From NCBI GenBank assembly GCA_050246915.1, contig JBFWVD010000162.1, forward strand, positions 1-6,032: DNA of 6,032 bases, read 5' to 3'. The DNA comes from JBFWVD01 sp050246915 (GTDB taxonomy: Bacteria > Actinomycetota > Acidimicrobiia > Acidimicrobiales > Ilumatobacteraceae). Under the pieces are notes generated by a model. The model ran no database searches and was not told the origin of the DNA. It was given only the letters and a program-made list of their open reading frames with translations. The translations under genes and the position numbers were made by a program. This document shows, piece by piece, positions 1 to 5,272 of the stretch (its first letter is position 1; every line of letters begins with the position of its first letter).

Positions 1-258
1 GACATCGGTCGTGGACGCGGCGGTGTGGACGCTGCGCTGTCCCGTGTCCGGTGTCCGGTGCGCACCGTCGGCATCTCGAGCGACGTGCTCTATCCGACGT
101 ATCAACAGCTCGAGATCACCGAGCGGCTGCAACGCCTCGGCGGGTCGAGCGACTACGTCGAGATCAACTCGCTCGACGGCCACGACGCGTTCCTCATCGA
201 TCTCGATCAGGTCACCGCTGCGATCGGGCCGTATCTCGATCGCGTGTTGAAGGACTGA
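1..258 (+). CDS. metX: homoserine O-acetyltransferase, C-terminal part (partial, 5' end outside window)
   Basis: This is the last 85 residues of an alpha/beta-hydrolase-fold acyltransferase that moves acetyl from acetyl-CoA to the hydroxyl of L-homoserine, the committing step of methionine synthesis in the cytoplasm. The frame is open from base 1 with no stop, so the start lies upstream. It begins DIGRGRGG, a block typical of MetX, followed by VGISSDVLYP and later GHDAFL. In the family these hold the catalytic Asp and His. Here Asp28 and His61 of the fragment are 33 residues apart, the spacing known for MetX (Asp304 and His337 in the Haemophilus enzyme). The nucleophile Ser would be outside the window. 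The succinyl- and acetyl-using members cannot be separated from this fragment, but acetyl is usual for this lineage. The PLP enzyme starts 64 bases downstream on the same strand, which supports the pathway assignment. Confidence 0.93.
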   Translation, partial: DIGRGRGGVDAALSRVRCPVRTVGISSDVLYPTYQQLEITERLQRLGGSSDYVEINSLDGHDAFLIDLDQVTAAIGPYLDRVLKD

Positions 259-311
259 CCGTGTCGCACAAATCGACGTCACACAACTCGAACCAGTCGA
301 ACCGCTGAACC

Positions 312-315
312 GGAG
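312..315 (+). promoter_or_regulatory. ribosome binding site for the PLP enzyme
   Basis: GGAG lies 7 bases before the ATG at 323, within an otherwise A-rich stretch (agagcaaag). It supports the choice of that ATG as start. Confidence 0.6.
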
Positions 316-322
316 AGCAAAG

Positions 323-1495
323 ATGTCTGCCGATCCGCCCCCACCGTTGCACCAGGACTCGATCGCCATCCGCTCGGGACGCGGATCCGATCCGCGTTCG
401 TTGGCACCGACGCTGTGGTCATCGACCACCTGGGTGAACGAGTCGCTCGACGATGCCCGCCGCGGCGCCACCAGAGCGCGCAGCGATCGCTTCTACTCCC
501 GCCTCGCCAATCCGAGCGTGCGCGGCTTCGAGGACGCGGTCGCCGCACTCGAAGGGGCAGAGACCGCATTGGCATTCGGGTCGGGCATGGGGGCGATTGC
601 CTCGACGATCTTGGGTTTGTGTTCGAACGGCGACCACATCGTGGCCCAGCGCCAGCTGTACTCACATACGCAATTGTTCTTGCAGGGCGTGTGCCCGCGC
701 TTTGGCATCGACGTGACCTTCGTCGACGGCACTGAGCCCGGGGCGTTCGCCGCCGCGGTGCGTCCGGGCAAGACGATGTTGGTCATCGCCGAGACGCCGG
801 CCAATCCGCAACTGGCGCTCATCGATCTCGAAGCCCTCGGTCAGATCCGCGGGCCACTCACCGTGGTCGATTCCACGTTCGCCACGCCGATGTTGCAGCA
901 GCCTTTGACTCACGGCATCTCACTCGTGGTGCATTCGGCCACCAAGGGCATCGCCGGTCACAACGACGCCACGCTCGGGGTCATCGCCGGTGAACGTGAT
1001 CTCATCGAAGCAATCTGGGGGTATTCGGTGCTGCACGGCTCGGTGGCCTCGCCGTTCGATGCCACCAACGCCCTGCGGGGCATCCGCACCTTGGCCGTGC
1101 GGGTCGAGCGTCAATGCCAGAGCGCGCTCACCTTGGCACGCCATCTCGAGAAGCACCCCGCTGTGGCCAAGGTGAGCTATCCGGGCCTCGAATCCCATGC
1201 GCAACACGAACTCGCGCTGCGGCAGATGACGGCTTTCGGAACGGTGCTGACGATCGATCTGGCTGACGGACTCGACGGCGCGCGCCGCTTCGTGGAGGGC
1301 GTGCAGATCGCCCAGATGGCCACGTCGCTCGGCGGACCCGAGACGCTGGTGACGGCACCAGCGCTGACGACGCACGCCGGTCTCACTTCCGAGGAGTTGG
1401 CCGCGGTCGACATCACGCCGGGTTCCGTGCGCATCTCGGTGGGGCTCGAGCACGTCGACGATCTCGTCGCCGATTTCAACGCTGCCCTGGGCTGA
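323..1495 (+). CDS. PLP-dependent Cys/Met metabolism enzyme (cystathionine gamma-synthase / O-acetylhomoserine sulfhydrylase type)
   Basis: This 390-residue fold-type I PLP enzyme belongs to the Cys/Met metabolism family, which handles gamma-replacement or elimination on homoserine esters and sulfur amino acids. The family signature is complete at residues 182-213: VDSTFATP, then VVHSATKGIAGH. Lys208 is the expected PLP Schiff-base lysine and Asp183 the pyridine-nitrogen ligand. FYSRLANPS (57-65) gives the Tyr-x-Arg that binds phosphate from the partner subunit. GSGMGAI (86-92) forms the phosphate loop, and ETPANP (157-162) and LGGPETL near the C terminus also match. Tyr113 stacks on PLP, but the following residues are Ser-His-Thr where most relatives have Gly-Gly-Thr. 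Placement just after metX argues that O-acetylhomoserine is the substrate. The length suits CGS/MetZ/methionine gamma-lyase-like enzymes better than the longer MetY (usually about 430). Which sulfur donor it uses cannot be decided from sequence, so I give no symbol. Confidence 0.9.
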   Translation: MSADPPPPLHQDSIAIRSGRGSDPRSLAPTLWSSTTWVNESLDDARRGATRARSDRFYSRLANPSVRGFEDAVAALEGAETALAFGSGMGAIASTILGLCSNGDHIVAQRQLYSHTQLFLQGVCPRFGIDVTFVDGTEPGAFAAAVRPGKTMLVIAETPANPQLALIDLEALGQIRGPLTVVDSTFATPMLQQPLTHGISLVVHSATKGIAGHNDATLGVIAGERDLIEAIWGYSVLHGSVASPFDATNALRGIRTLAVRVERQCQSALTLARHLEKHPAVAKVSYPGLESHAQHELALRQMTAFGTVLTIDLADGLDGARRFVEGVQIAQMATSLGGPETLVTAPALTTHAGLTSEELAAVDITPGSVRISVGLEHVDDLVADFNAALG

Positions 1496-1521
1496 CCGGC
1501 TGCTTCGCGACCCCGTGGGGC

Positions 1522-1890
1522 TCAGGCCAACAACGCATCGAGGCGCGCCGCCGCCGGCGATCCGGCTGCCACCGCGACGGCCATCGGCGTCCCGTCGCAA
1601 TCACACAGGAACAGCGCAGTTCCCTTCGGCGGTTCCGTCGAACGGGCAACGAGGCGCAGTCTGACGTTGTTGCGGTGAAGGATCCTGCCGGTCCCCACAC
1701 AGATTCGATGACCTTCGATGGTTCCGATGCCGGGGGTGATGACGGGGATGCGTGCATCGGTGAGGTCGTAGAGGCGACACTGGAAGGCAACCCCGTCCTT
1801 GGACGAAGCCAGACGCGTGTCGCGTCGAACTGCGGCGAGCAGCGCGACGGCGACCACGATCATCAGGAGTGCCCAGAGCGTGTTGACCAT
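1522..1890 (-). CDS. small single-span membrane protein, unknown function (weakly DUF2550-like)
   Basis: This is a 122-residue minus-strand gene. The ATG at 1890-1888 fits well because it opens directly on a hydrophobic helix (about residues 3-21, MVNTLWALLMIVV onwards) followed by Arg22-Arg23 and Arg26. The basic residues predict an N-out, C-in topology with a cytoplasmic domain of about 100 residues. That domain starts GVAFQCRLYDL and has alternating hydrophobic strands, with cysteines at 38, 64, 96 and 98, the last two as CDC near the C terminus. The layout (one N-terminal helix, then a small beta-rich basic domain beginning with a Phe-x-Cys-Arg block) resembles the actinobacterial DUF2550 family, but this is a resemblance in shape, not a firm match. 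The same frame stays open upstream to 2175, but that extension lies opposite the lipoprotein and is low complexity (Val/Ala/Thr), so I reject it. The gene converges on the PLP enzyme with 26 bases between stops. Confidence 0.68.
   Translation of the reverse strand: MVNTLWALLMIVVAVALLAAVRRDTRLASSKDGVAFQCRLYDLTDARIPVITPGIGTIEGHRICVGTGRILHRNNVRLRLVARSTEPPKGTALFLCDCDGTPMAVAVAAGSPAAARLDALLA
1865..1869 (+). promoter_or_regulatory. possible ribosome binding site for the lipoprotein gene
   Basis: AGGAG sits 10 bases before the GTG at 1880. The spacing is longer than ideal. It is the best Shine-Dalgarno-like match upstream of the lipoprotein signal sequence and favours the 1880 start over GTG 1940, which has only GAGG with a 3-base gap. 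The site lies inside the opposite-strand gene. Confidence 0.3.
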
Positions 1891-2578
1891 TCCCCACCAG
1901 GATTGCCCATCGGAGCAACCCGTTCGACACCCGAGGTCGGTGTTCCTCCCCGCTCTGCTGGCCGCCGCAGCCGTTCTCGCCGTGACGGCGTGCAGCGGTG
2001 GTGGCGACTCGGTGGACGACGCGACCACGGTGGCGACCTCGACGGCAACCACAGCGGTCGCTGCCACGACCACGGTCGCCCCGACCACGACGGTCGCTGT
2101 CCCGGCGGTCATCACCCTCACGCCGACGGTGTCGTCGGCGGCATCGTTCAGCGCTGGCGATGACGGACCGATCACCGATCAAGCGCTCATCGACGAACTC
2201 ACCAACGCCACCGTCGCCTACGTGAAGACGGCCACGTTGGCGCCCCTCGGTGGCACCGAGAGCGACGTCGTCGCTCTGTTGACGACCGAGGCCGCAGCGG
2301 CGTTGAACGACGCCGGTCGCGATGCCCTGAGCGACGATCAGATGCCGATCATCGTGGCGTCGCCGTCATCGACGATGACGCTCACCATCTCGGCCCTCAC
2401 CGGGCCCGGGGACGCAACAACGATTGCGGTGGTGGGATTGGACGTCACCGTGGGGGGCACGACCGCCGGGGGAGCGTCGGTGTCGGTGCACCGCACCGGT
2501 GACCTCACCTTCGCCAAGAGTGATGCCGGATGGAAGATCGACGCGTTCACGCTGAACGTGGATCGGGAGATGCCATGA
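1880..2578 (+). CDS. secreted lipoprotein with Thr-rich linker and NTF2-like C-terminal domain
   Basis: The predicted protein has 232 residues if GTG 1880 is used, or 212 from GTG 1940. A hydrophobic segment ends in the lipobox VTAC (Cys38 from the 1880 start), followed by GGGD, so it should be lipidated at the outer face of the membrane. A Thr/Val/Ala linker of about 40 residues follows. The C-terminal part of about 130 residues starts with a helix (ALIDELTNATVAYV) and ends in strands closing with GWKIDAFTLNVDRE. This helix-then-sheet pattern with a final Trp-x-Ile strand resembles NTF2-like extracytoplasmic domains such as Mce-associated or SnoaL-like proteins, but no specific family is certain. 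I prefer 1880 because the basic residues RHPR just before the hydrophobic core lie upstream of 1940 and signal peptides normally have a basic N-region. The ATG at 1799 is too far upstream and lies opposite the other gene. The stop overlaps the LCP start as ATGA, suggesting translational coupling and a shared envelope role. Confidence 0.75.
   Translation: MLTIPHQDCPSEQPVRHPRSVFLPALLAAAAVLAVTACSGGGDSVDDATTVATSTATTAVAATTTVAPTTTVAVPAVITLTPTVSSAASFSAGDDGPITDQALIDELTNATVAYVKTATLAPLGGTESDVVALLTTEAAAALNDAGRDALSDDQMPIIVASPSSTMTLTISALTGPGDATTIAVVGLDVTVGGTTAGGASVSVHRTGDLTFAKSDAGWKIDAFTLNVDREMP
2565..2569 (+). promoter_or_regulatory. ribosome binding site for the LCP gene
   Basis: GGGAG ends 5 bases before the ATG at 2575, inside the last codons of the lipoprotein gene. 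It decides the start at 2575 over the in-frame GTG or TTG-type codons further upstream. Confidence 0.6.
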
Positions 2579-3483
2579 ACCGCGTCCATTGGAAGACCTT
2601 CCGCCGAGCGGCCGGACTCTCGGTGCTGTCGGTGGCGATCGGTCTGGCCGGCAGCTTGGTGTGGTGGCTGAATTCCGGAGCCACGGTGTTCAGCGTGACC
2701 CGTACGGCGAACGCCTCGCAGGAGTGGACGCCGAATGCTCCGCTGTTCGTGTTGTTGGTCGGTGACGATCTGCGACCCGGGGCGGGCTGCAAGTGCGCCG
2801 ACTCGATCCATCTCGTCGGCATCCCCGCCGGTGGCGGACAGGCCGTGATGATGGGAATCCCGCGCGACACCCGCGTATCGGTGCCCGGTCGCGGTAACAA
2901 GCGCATCAACGATGCCTGGAATGCCGGCGGCAACGAGCTCATGGCCCAGGTTGCCGGCGAGTTGGTGGGCGTGCCCGTCAGCTACGTGGTGCATGTGAAC
3001 TACACACAGCTCCCGAAGCTGGTCGACGAGATCGGGGGCCTCGATGTGGACGTTCCGACAAAGATGAGTGACCGGAACTCTGGTGCGTTCTTCCCTGCGG
3101 GCGTCGTGCACATGAACGGCGATCAGGTCCTCGCGTTCAGCCGCAATCGCCACATCGGCGGTGGCGACTTCAAACGCTCGGAGAACCAAGGTCTGGTCAT
3201 CTTGTCGGCACTGGCCAAGATGCGCGCGGAGGGCACCGGCAAGGTCGACACGATGAAGCAACTCGGAATCCTGATGCGGCACACCGACACCACCGGCATG
3301 GGTACCACCGAACTGTGGCGACTGGCCAGGGTTGCCATCGCCGTCGACGCGGCCAACGTCCGCAACGTGGTGATGCCGGGCAAGAGCGCCTCCGTCGGCG
3401 GTGCGTCCTATGTCGTGCCAACCCCGGAGGCCGCGGCATTCTTCGCCGACTTCGCCGACGACGCGATCTTGCAGTCGCATTGA
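2575..3483 (+). CDS. LytR-CpsA-Psr (LCP) family cell-envelope protein
   Basis: This is a 302-residue membrane-anchored LCP protein. LCP enzymes move lipid-linked glycopolymers onto peptidoglycan outside the cell (teichoic acids, capsule, or arabinogalactan in mycobacteria). Layout: a short basic cytoplasmic tail (MNRVHWKTFRRA), one transmembrane helix at about 13-33, a linker, then the LCP domain from about residue 55. Conserved blocks are visible: VGDDLRPG (62-69), Asp76-Ser77, GIPRDTRVSVPG (94-105) with the key Arg97 and Asp98, KRIND (109-113), LVDEIGGLDVDVP (149-161), and MNGDQVLAFSRNRH with DFKRSENQ (180-205), which carries the polyprenyl-phosphate-binding arginines. No extra C-terminal LytR_C domain is present, so this is a short, single-domain member. 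C72-K-C74 in the loop before Asp76 is unusual. The gene overlaps the lipoprotein by 4 bases and ends 39 bases before the glycosylase gene. The exact polymer moved cannot be told from sequence. Confidence 0.92.
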   Translation: MNRVHWKTFRRAAGLSVLSVAIGLAGSLVWWLNSGATVFSVTRTANASQEWTPNAPLFVLLVGDDLRPGAGCKCADSIHLVGIPAGGGQAVMMGIPRDTRVSVPGRGNKRINDAWNAGGNELMAQVAGELVGVPVSYVVHVNYTQLPKLVDEIGGLDVDVPTKMSDRNSGAFFPAGVVHMNGDQVLAFSRNRHIGGGDFKRSENQGLVILSALAKMRAEGTGKVDTMKQLGILMRHTDTTGMGTTELWRLARVAIAVDAANVRNVVMPGKSASVGGASYVVPTPEAAAFFADFADDAILQSH

Positions 3484-3513
3484 CCGTCATCCGAGGAATG
3501 CGAAGGATCGGCT

Positions 3514-3517
3514 GAGG
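3514..3517 (+). promoter_or_regulatory. ribosome binding site for the DNA glycosylase
   Basis: GAGG lies 5 bases before GTG 3523. This GTG is required because it places Pro and Glu directly after the initiator Met, as the glycosylase family needs. Confidence 0.55.
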
Positions 3518-3522
3518 CCACC

Positions 3523-4302
3523 GTGCCCGAGATCCTCGAAGTCGAGATGTACCGGCGACTCGCCGAGCAGACCGTCGGCCGTCGCATCACCGAGGCGTTG
3601 GTGCCCGATGCGTGGTTCTGCCGTCCTCACGAGCCCGCGGAGATCGTGGCGGCGGTGACGGGACAGCGCATCGTTGCCGCGAGGCGGCGCGGGAAGTTGC
3701 TGCTGATCGACGTCACCGGCGGCGTCTGCCTGGGCATGCGGTTCGGCATGACCGGACGCTTGATCTTGGACGGGCGAGCCGCCATCGACAAGCTCGAGTA
3801 CTCGTCGCATCGCAACGACCCCGCATGGGATCGGTTCGGTCTCCGCTTCGGTCGACGCGGGATGTTGCACATCAACGACCCGAGGCGGTTGGGCGGTGTG
3901 CAACTCGATCCGGACGAAGCGATCCTCGGACCTGATGCGCTCACCATCACGCAACAAGAGTTGACAGCTGCACTGGCGCGATCGCTTGCGCCGGTGAAGG
4001 CCTGCCTGCTCGATCAGCATCGAGTGGCCGGCATCGGGAACCTCTTGGCCGATGAGGTGCTGTGGCGTGCCGGTATCGACCCGGCACGGCCGGCATCCTC
4101 GCTCGATGGCGCGCAACTCACTGCGCTGCACGATTCCTTGACGACAACGCTGCCGGAGCTGCTCGAGCGCGGCGGCTCTCACACCGGTGACTTGATGGCT
4201 GATCGCTCACGTTCGGGTCGCTGCCCGATCGACGGGGCGGAGCTCGATCGGCGCACGATCGGTGGTCGCACCACCTACTCGTGTCCCGTTCATCAGCGAT
4301 GA
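3523..4302 (+). CDS. Fpg/Nei-family DNA glycosylase (formamidopyrimidine-DNA glycosylase-like)
   Basis: This 259-residue base-excision repair enzyme is of the type that removes oxidised bases and nicks the abasic site. The GTG start yields M-P-E, so after Met removal Pro would be the Schiff-base nucleophile and Glu the catalytic acid. The block reads PEILEVE rather than the usual PELPEVE. Lys58 in RRGKLLLID matches the beta-strand lysine (Lys57 in E. coli numbering), and FGMTGRL (74-80) is conserved. The helix-two-turn-helix runs from about 157 to 187, with DQHRVAGIGNLLADEVLW. The C-terminal finger retains its hairpin (GGRTTYSCP, 247-255) and ends in HQR, but its ligand pattern is C234-x-x-D237 and C254-x-x-H257 where the family usually has four Cys. 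Together with divergence in the damage-recognition region this means the substrate could differ from 8-oxoguanine, so I assign no mutM or nei symbol. No functional link to the flanking envelope genes is evident. Confidence 0.9.
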   Translation: MPEILEVEMYRRLAEQTVGRRITEALVPDAWFCRPHEPAEIVAAVTGQRIVAARRRGKLLLIDVTGGVCLGMRFGMTGRLILDGRAAIDKLEYSSHRNDPAWDRFGLRFGRRGMLHINDPRRLGGVQLDPDEAILGPDALTITQQELTAALARSLAPVKACLLDQHRVAGIGNLLADEVLWRAGIDPARPASSLDGAQLTALHDSLTTTLPELLERGGSHTGDLMADRSRSGRCPIDGAELDRRTIGGRTTYSCPVHQR

Positions 4303-4341
4303 CCATCGCGATCGTCGTCGAGATGACAGACTGACCCCCCT

Positions 4342-5022
4342 GTGATGAGGGTGCGGAGGGCCACGACGAGCAAGCGCCGCGTCGCGCCCATGCTGGCTGC
4401 CGTGTTCTCCCTGTCCGTCGGATCGATCGGCGTGGGCGCGTTCGTCGCCACTGGCCCGGCCATCGCTCAAGAGGTCACGACCACAGCAGCCACGACCACC
4501 GCCCCGACCACAACGGCGGCACCGACCACCACGGCCGCGTCGGGCTCATCGACAACGGCCTCCGTCACCACCGCGCCCTCAGATACCACGACCACGTCGG
4601 CGTCCACGACGACCAAGGCGCCGGCATCGACCACGAAGGCGGCGACCACCACACGCCGGGCGAGTGCCACGACGAAAGCGGCGGCGACGACGAGAGCGCC
4701 GACGACGAGAGCAGCGACGACCACGCGACGGGCCACAACAACGGTCAAAGCTGCGGCCGTGCCGTCCTCCTCGCCCAGCACGATCGCCACCACCGCGGCG
4801 ACCAAGCCGCCCGCCACCTCGGCGCAATTGGTGCCGGTCACCGAGACATCGGTCGAGAAGGGCAAGTCGGGCCTGTCGAACCCCACGGTGCGACCCATCA
4901 TCCTCAGCCTCATCGCCATGGGCGTGGTGATGCTGCTCATCACCTTCTGGTACGTGCATTCCACCAAGCCTCAGCCCGACGCGCTCGACCGCCTTCGTAC
5001 GTTCCGTCGAACGGTTCGTTGA
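4342..5022 (+). CDS. secreted Thr-rich protein with C-terminal transmembrane anchor
   Basis: This is a 226-residue protein of no recognised family. It opens with a strongly basic N-region (RVRRATTSKRR), a hydrophobic core, and a probable signal peptidase site after AIA (residue 42). Residues about 46-160 are low-complexity Thr/Ala with scattered Pro, Ser, Lys and Arg (repeated TTTAAPTTTAA-like units and TTRAPTTRAATTTRR). This region is probably an extended, possibly O-mannosylated stalk in or through the wall. After a short less biased segment (QLVPVTETSVEKG) a membrane helix spans about 186-205, followed by a basic cytoplasmic tail of about 20 residues (DRLRTFRRTVR). Predicted topology is therefore outside stalk, inside tail. 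The motif VPVTE is not a sortase LPxTG signal and the tail is too long for one. GTG 4342 and ATG 4345 are adjacent in-frame starts, and neither has a good Shine-Dalgarno. GTG 4351 is another option, so the start could be leaderless. It likely works structurally at the envelope; role unknown. Confidence 0.75.
   Translation: MMRVRRATTSKRRVAPMLAAVFSLSVGSIGVGAFVATGPAIAQEVTTTAATTTAPTTTAAPTTTAASGSSTTASVTTAPSDTTTTSASTTTKAPASTTKAATTTRRASATTKAAATTRAPTTRAATTTRRATTTVKAAAVPSSSPSTIATTAATKPPATSAQLVPVTETSVEKGKSGLSNPTVRPIILSLIAMGVVMLLITFWYVHSTKPQPDALDRLRTFRRTVR
4477..4821 (+). repeat. low-complexity Thr-codon-rich (ACG/ACC) coding tract
   Basis: Short imperfect repeats built from ACG, ACC and GCG/GCC codons (for example acgaccacc and gcgacgacg) encode the Thr/Ala stalk of the surrounding gene. 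Units are irregular in length and sequence rather than exact tandem copies. Such tracts can change length by slippage or recombination. On the opposite strand they create long Val- or Arg-rich open frames that are not genes. Confidence 0.7.
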
Positions 5023-5044
5023 CCCGAACGGTTACGGTGGCGTC

Positions 5045-5272
5045 ATGGCAGACAGCCTCGACGTCGACGCAATGCTGGAACGGTTCCGTGAGCGCGCCGC
5101 GGGCGTGAAGCACCGGCCGCTTCCCCCGGTAGAAGGGCCCAAGCGTCAGGAGTTCATCAAGCAGGCGCAGAACGACTTCATGGACTTCGCCATCATCGGC
5201 GACGCGGTCGGCACCATCGAGGACGGCTTCCTCGTACTGCGAGTCGATCTGCGACCACCTGACCAGAAGTGA
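5045..5272 (+). CDS. small conserved-looking protein, unknown function
   Basis: This is a 75-residue soluble protein that I do not recognise. The ATG at 5045 has GGTGG 4 bases upstream. Residues 1-20 look like an amphipathic helix (DVDAMLERFRERAA), then a Pro-rich turn (HRPLPPVEGP, about 23-32), a second helix (KRQEFIKQAQNDFMDFAII, about 33-51), and a final strand pair (GTIEDGFLVLRVDLRPP). No signal peptide, membrane span or cysteine is present. Codon use with G/C third positions and the regular predicted structure support a real gene. Its stop codon is shared with the next gene: GTG at 5269 overlaps TGA at 5270, so translation of the transporter is probably coupled to it. A partner or regulator of the transporter is possible but is inference from position only. 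Confidence 0.75.
   Translation: MADSLDVDAMLERFRERAAGVKHRPLPPVEGPKRQEFIKQAQNDFMDFAIIGDAVGTIEDGFLVLRVDLRPPDQK

Noticed and set aside
259..322. Promoter, riboswitch or attenuator between metX and the PLP enzyme
   Set aside because: The 64-base gap is too short for a SAM riboswitch, and I see no clear -10/-35 pair or strong hairpin, so a simple operon gap is the better reading.
1505..1524. Possible bidirectional terminator between convergent genes (CCCCGTGGGG at 1511-1520)
   Set aside because: The stem is only 3-4 base pairs with a very small loop and has no T-run on either side, so it is too weak to call.
920..1600. 226-codon minus-strand open frame opposite the PLP enzyme
   Set aside because: It lies opposite the conserved PLP-binding region and has an Arg/Gly/His-rich composition with no domain pattern.
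1891..2175. N-terminal extension of the minus-strand membrane protein up to 2175
   Set aside because: The extension is low complexity and sits opposite the lipoprotein's lipobox and linker, while the ATG at 1890 starts right at a membrane helix.
2338..3480. 380-codon open frame on the minus strand opposite the LCP gene
   Set aside because: It is rich in His, Arg and Gly with no recognisable motif and lies exactly opposite a gene with full LCP motifs. It is a by-product of high-GC codon use.
4827..4851. Sortase-type sorting signal in the Thr-rich protein (LVPVTE)
   Set aside because: It lacks LPxTG, lies about 35 residues before the membrane helix, and the tail after the helix is longer than in sorting signals.
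4467..4967. Val/Ala-rich 166-codon minus-strand open frame that could look like a membrane protein
   Set aside because: It is the reverse complement of the ACG/ACC tract, so the Val runs are a mechanical result of Thr codons on the other strand.
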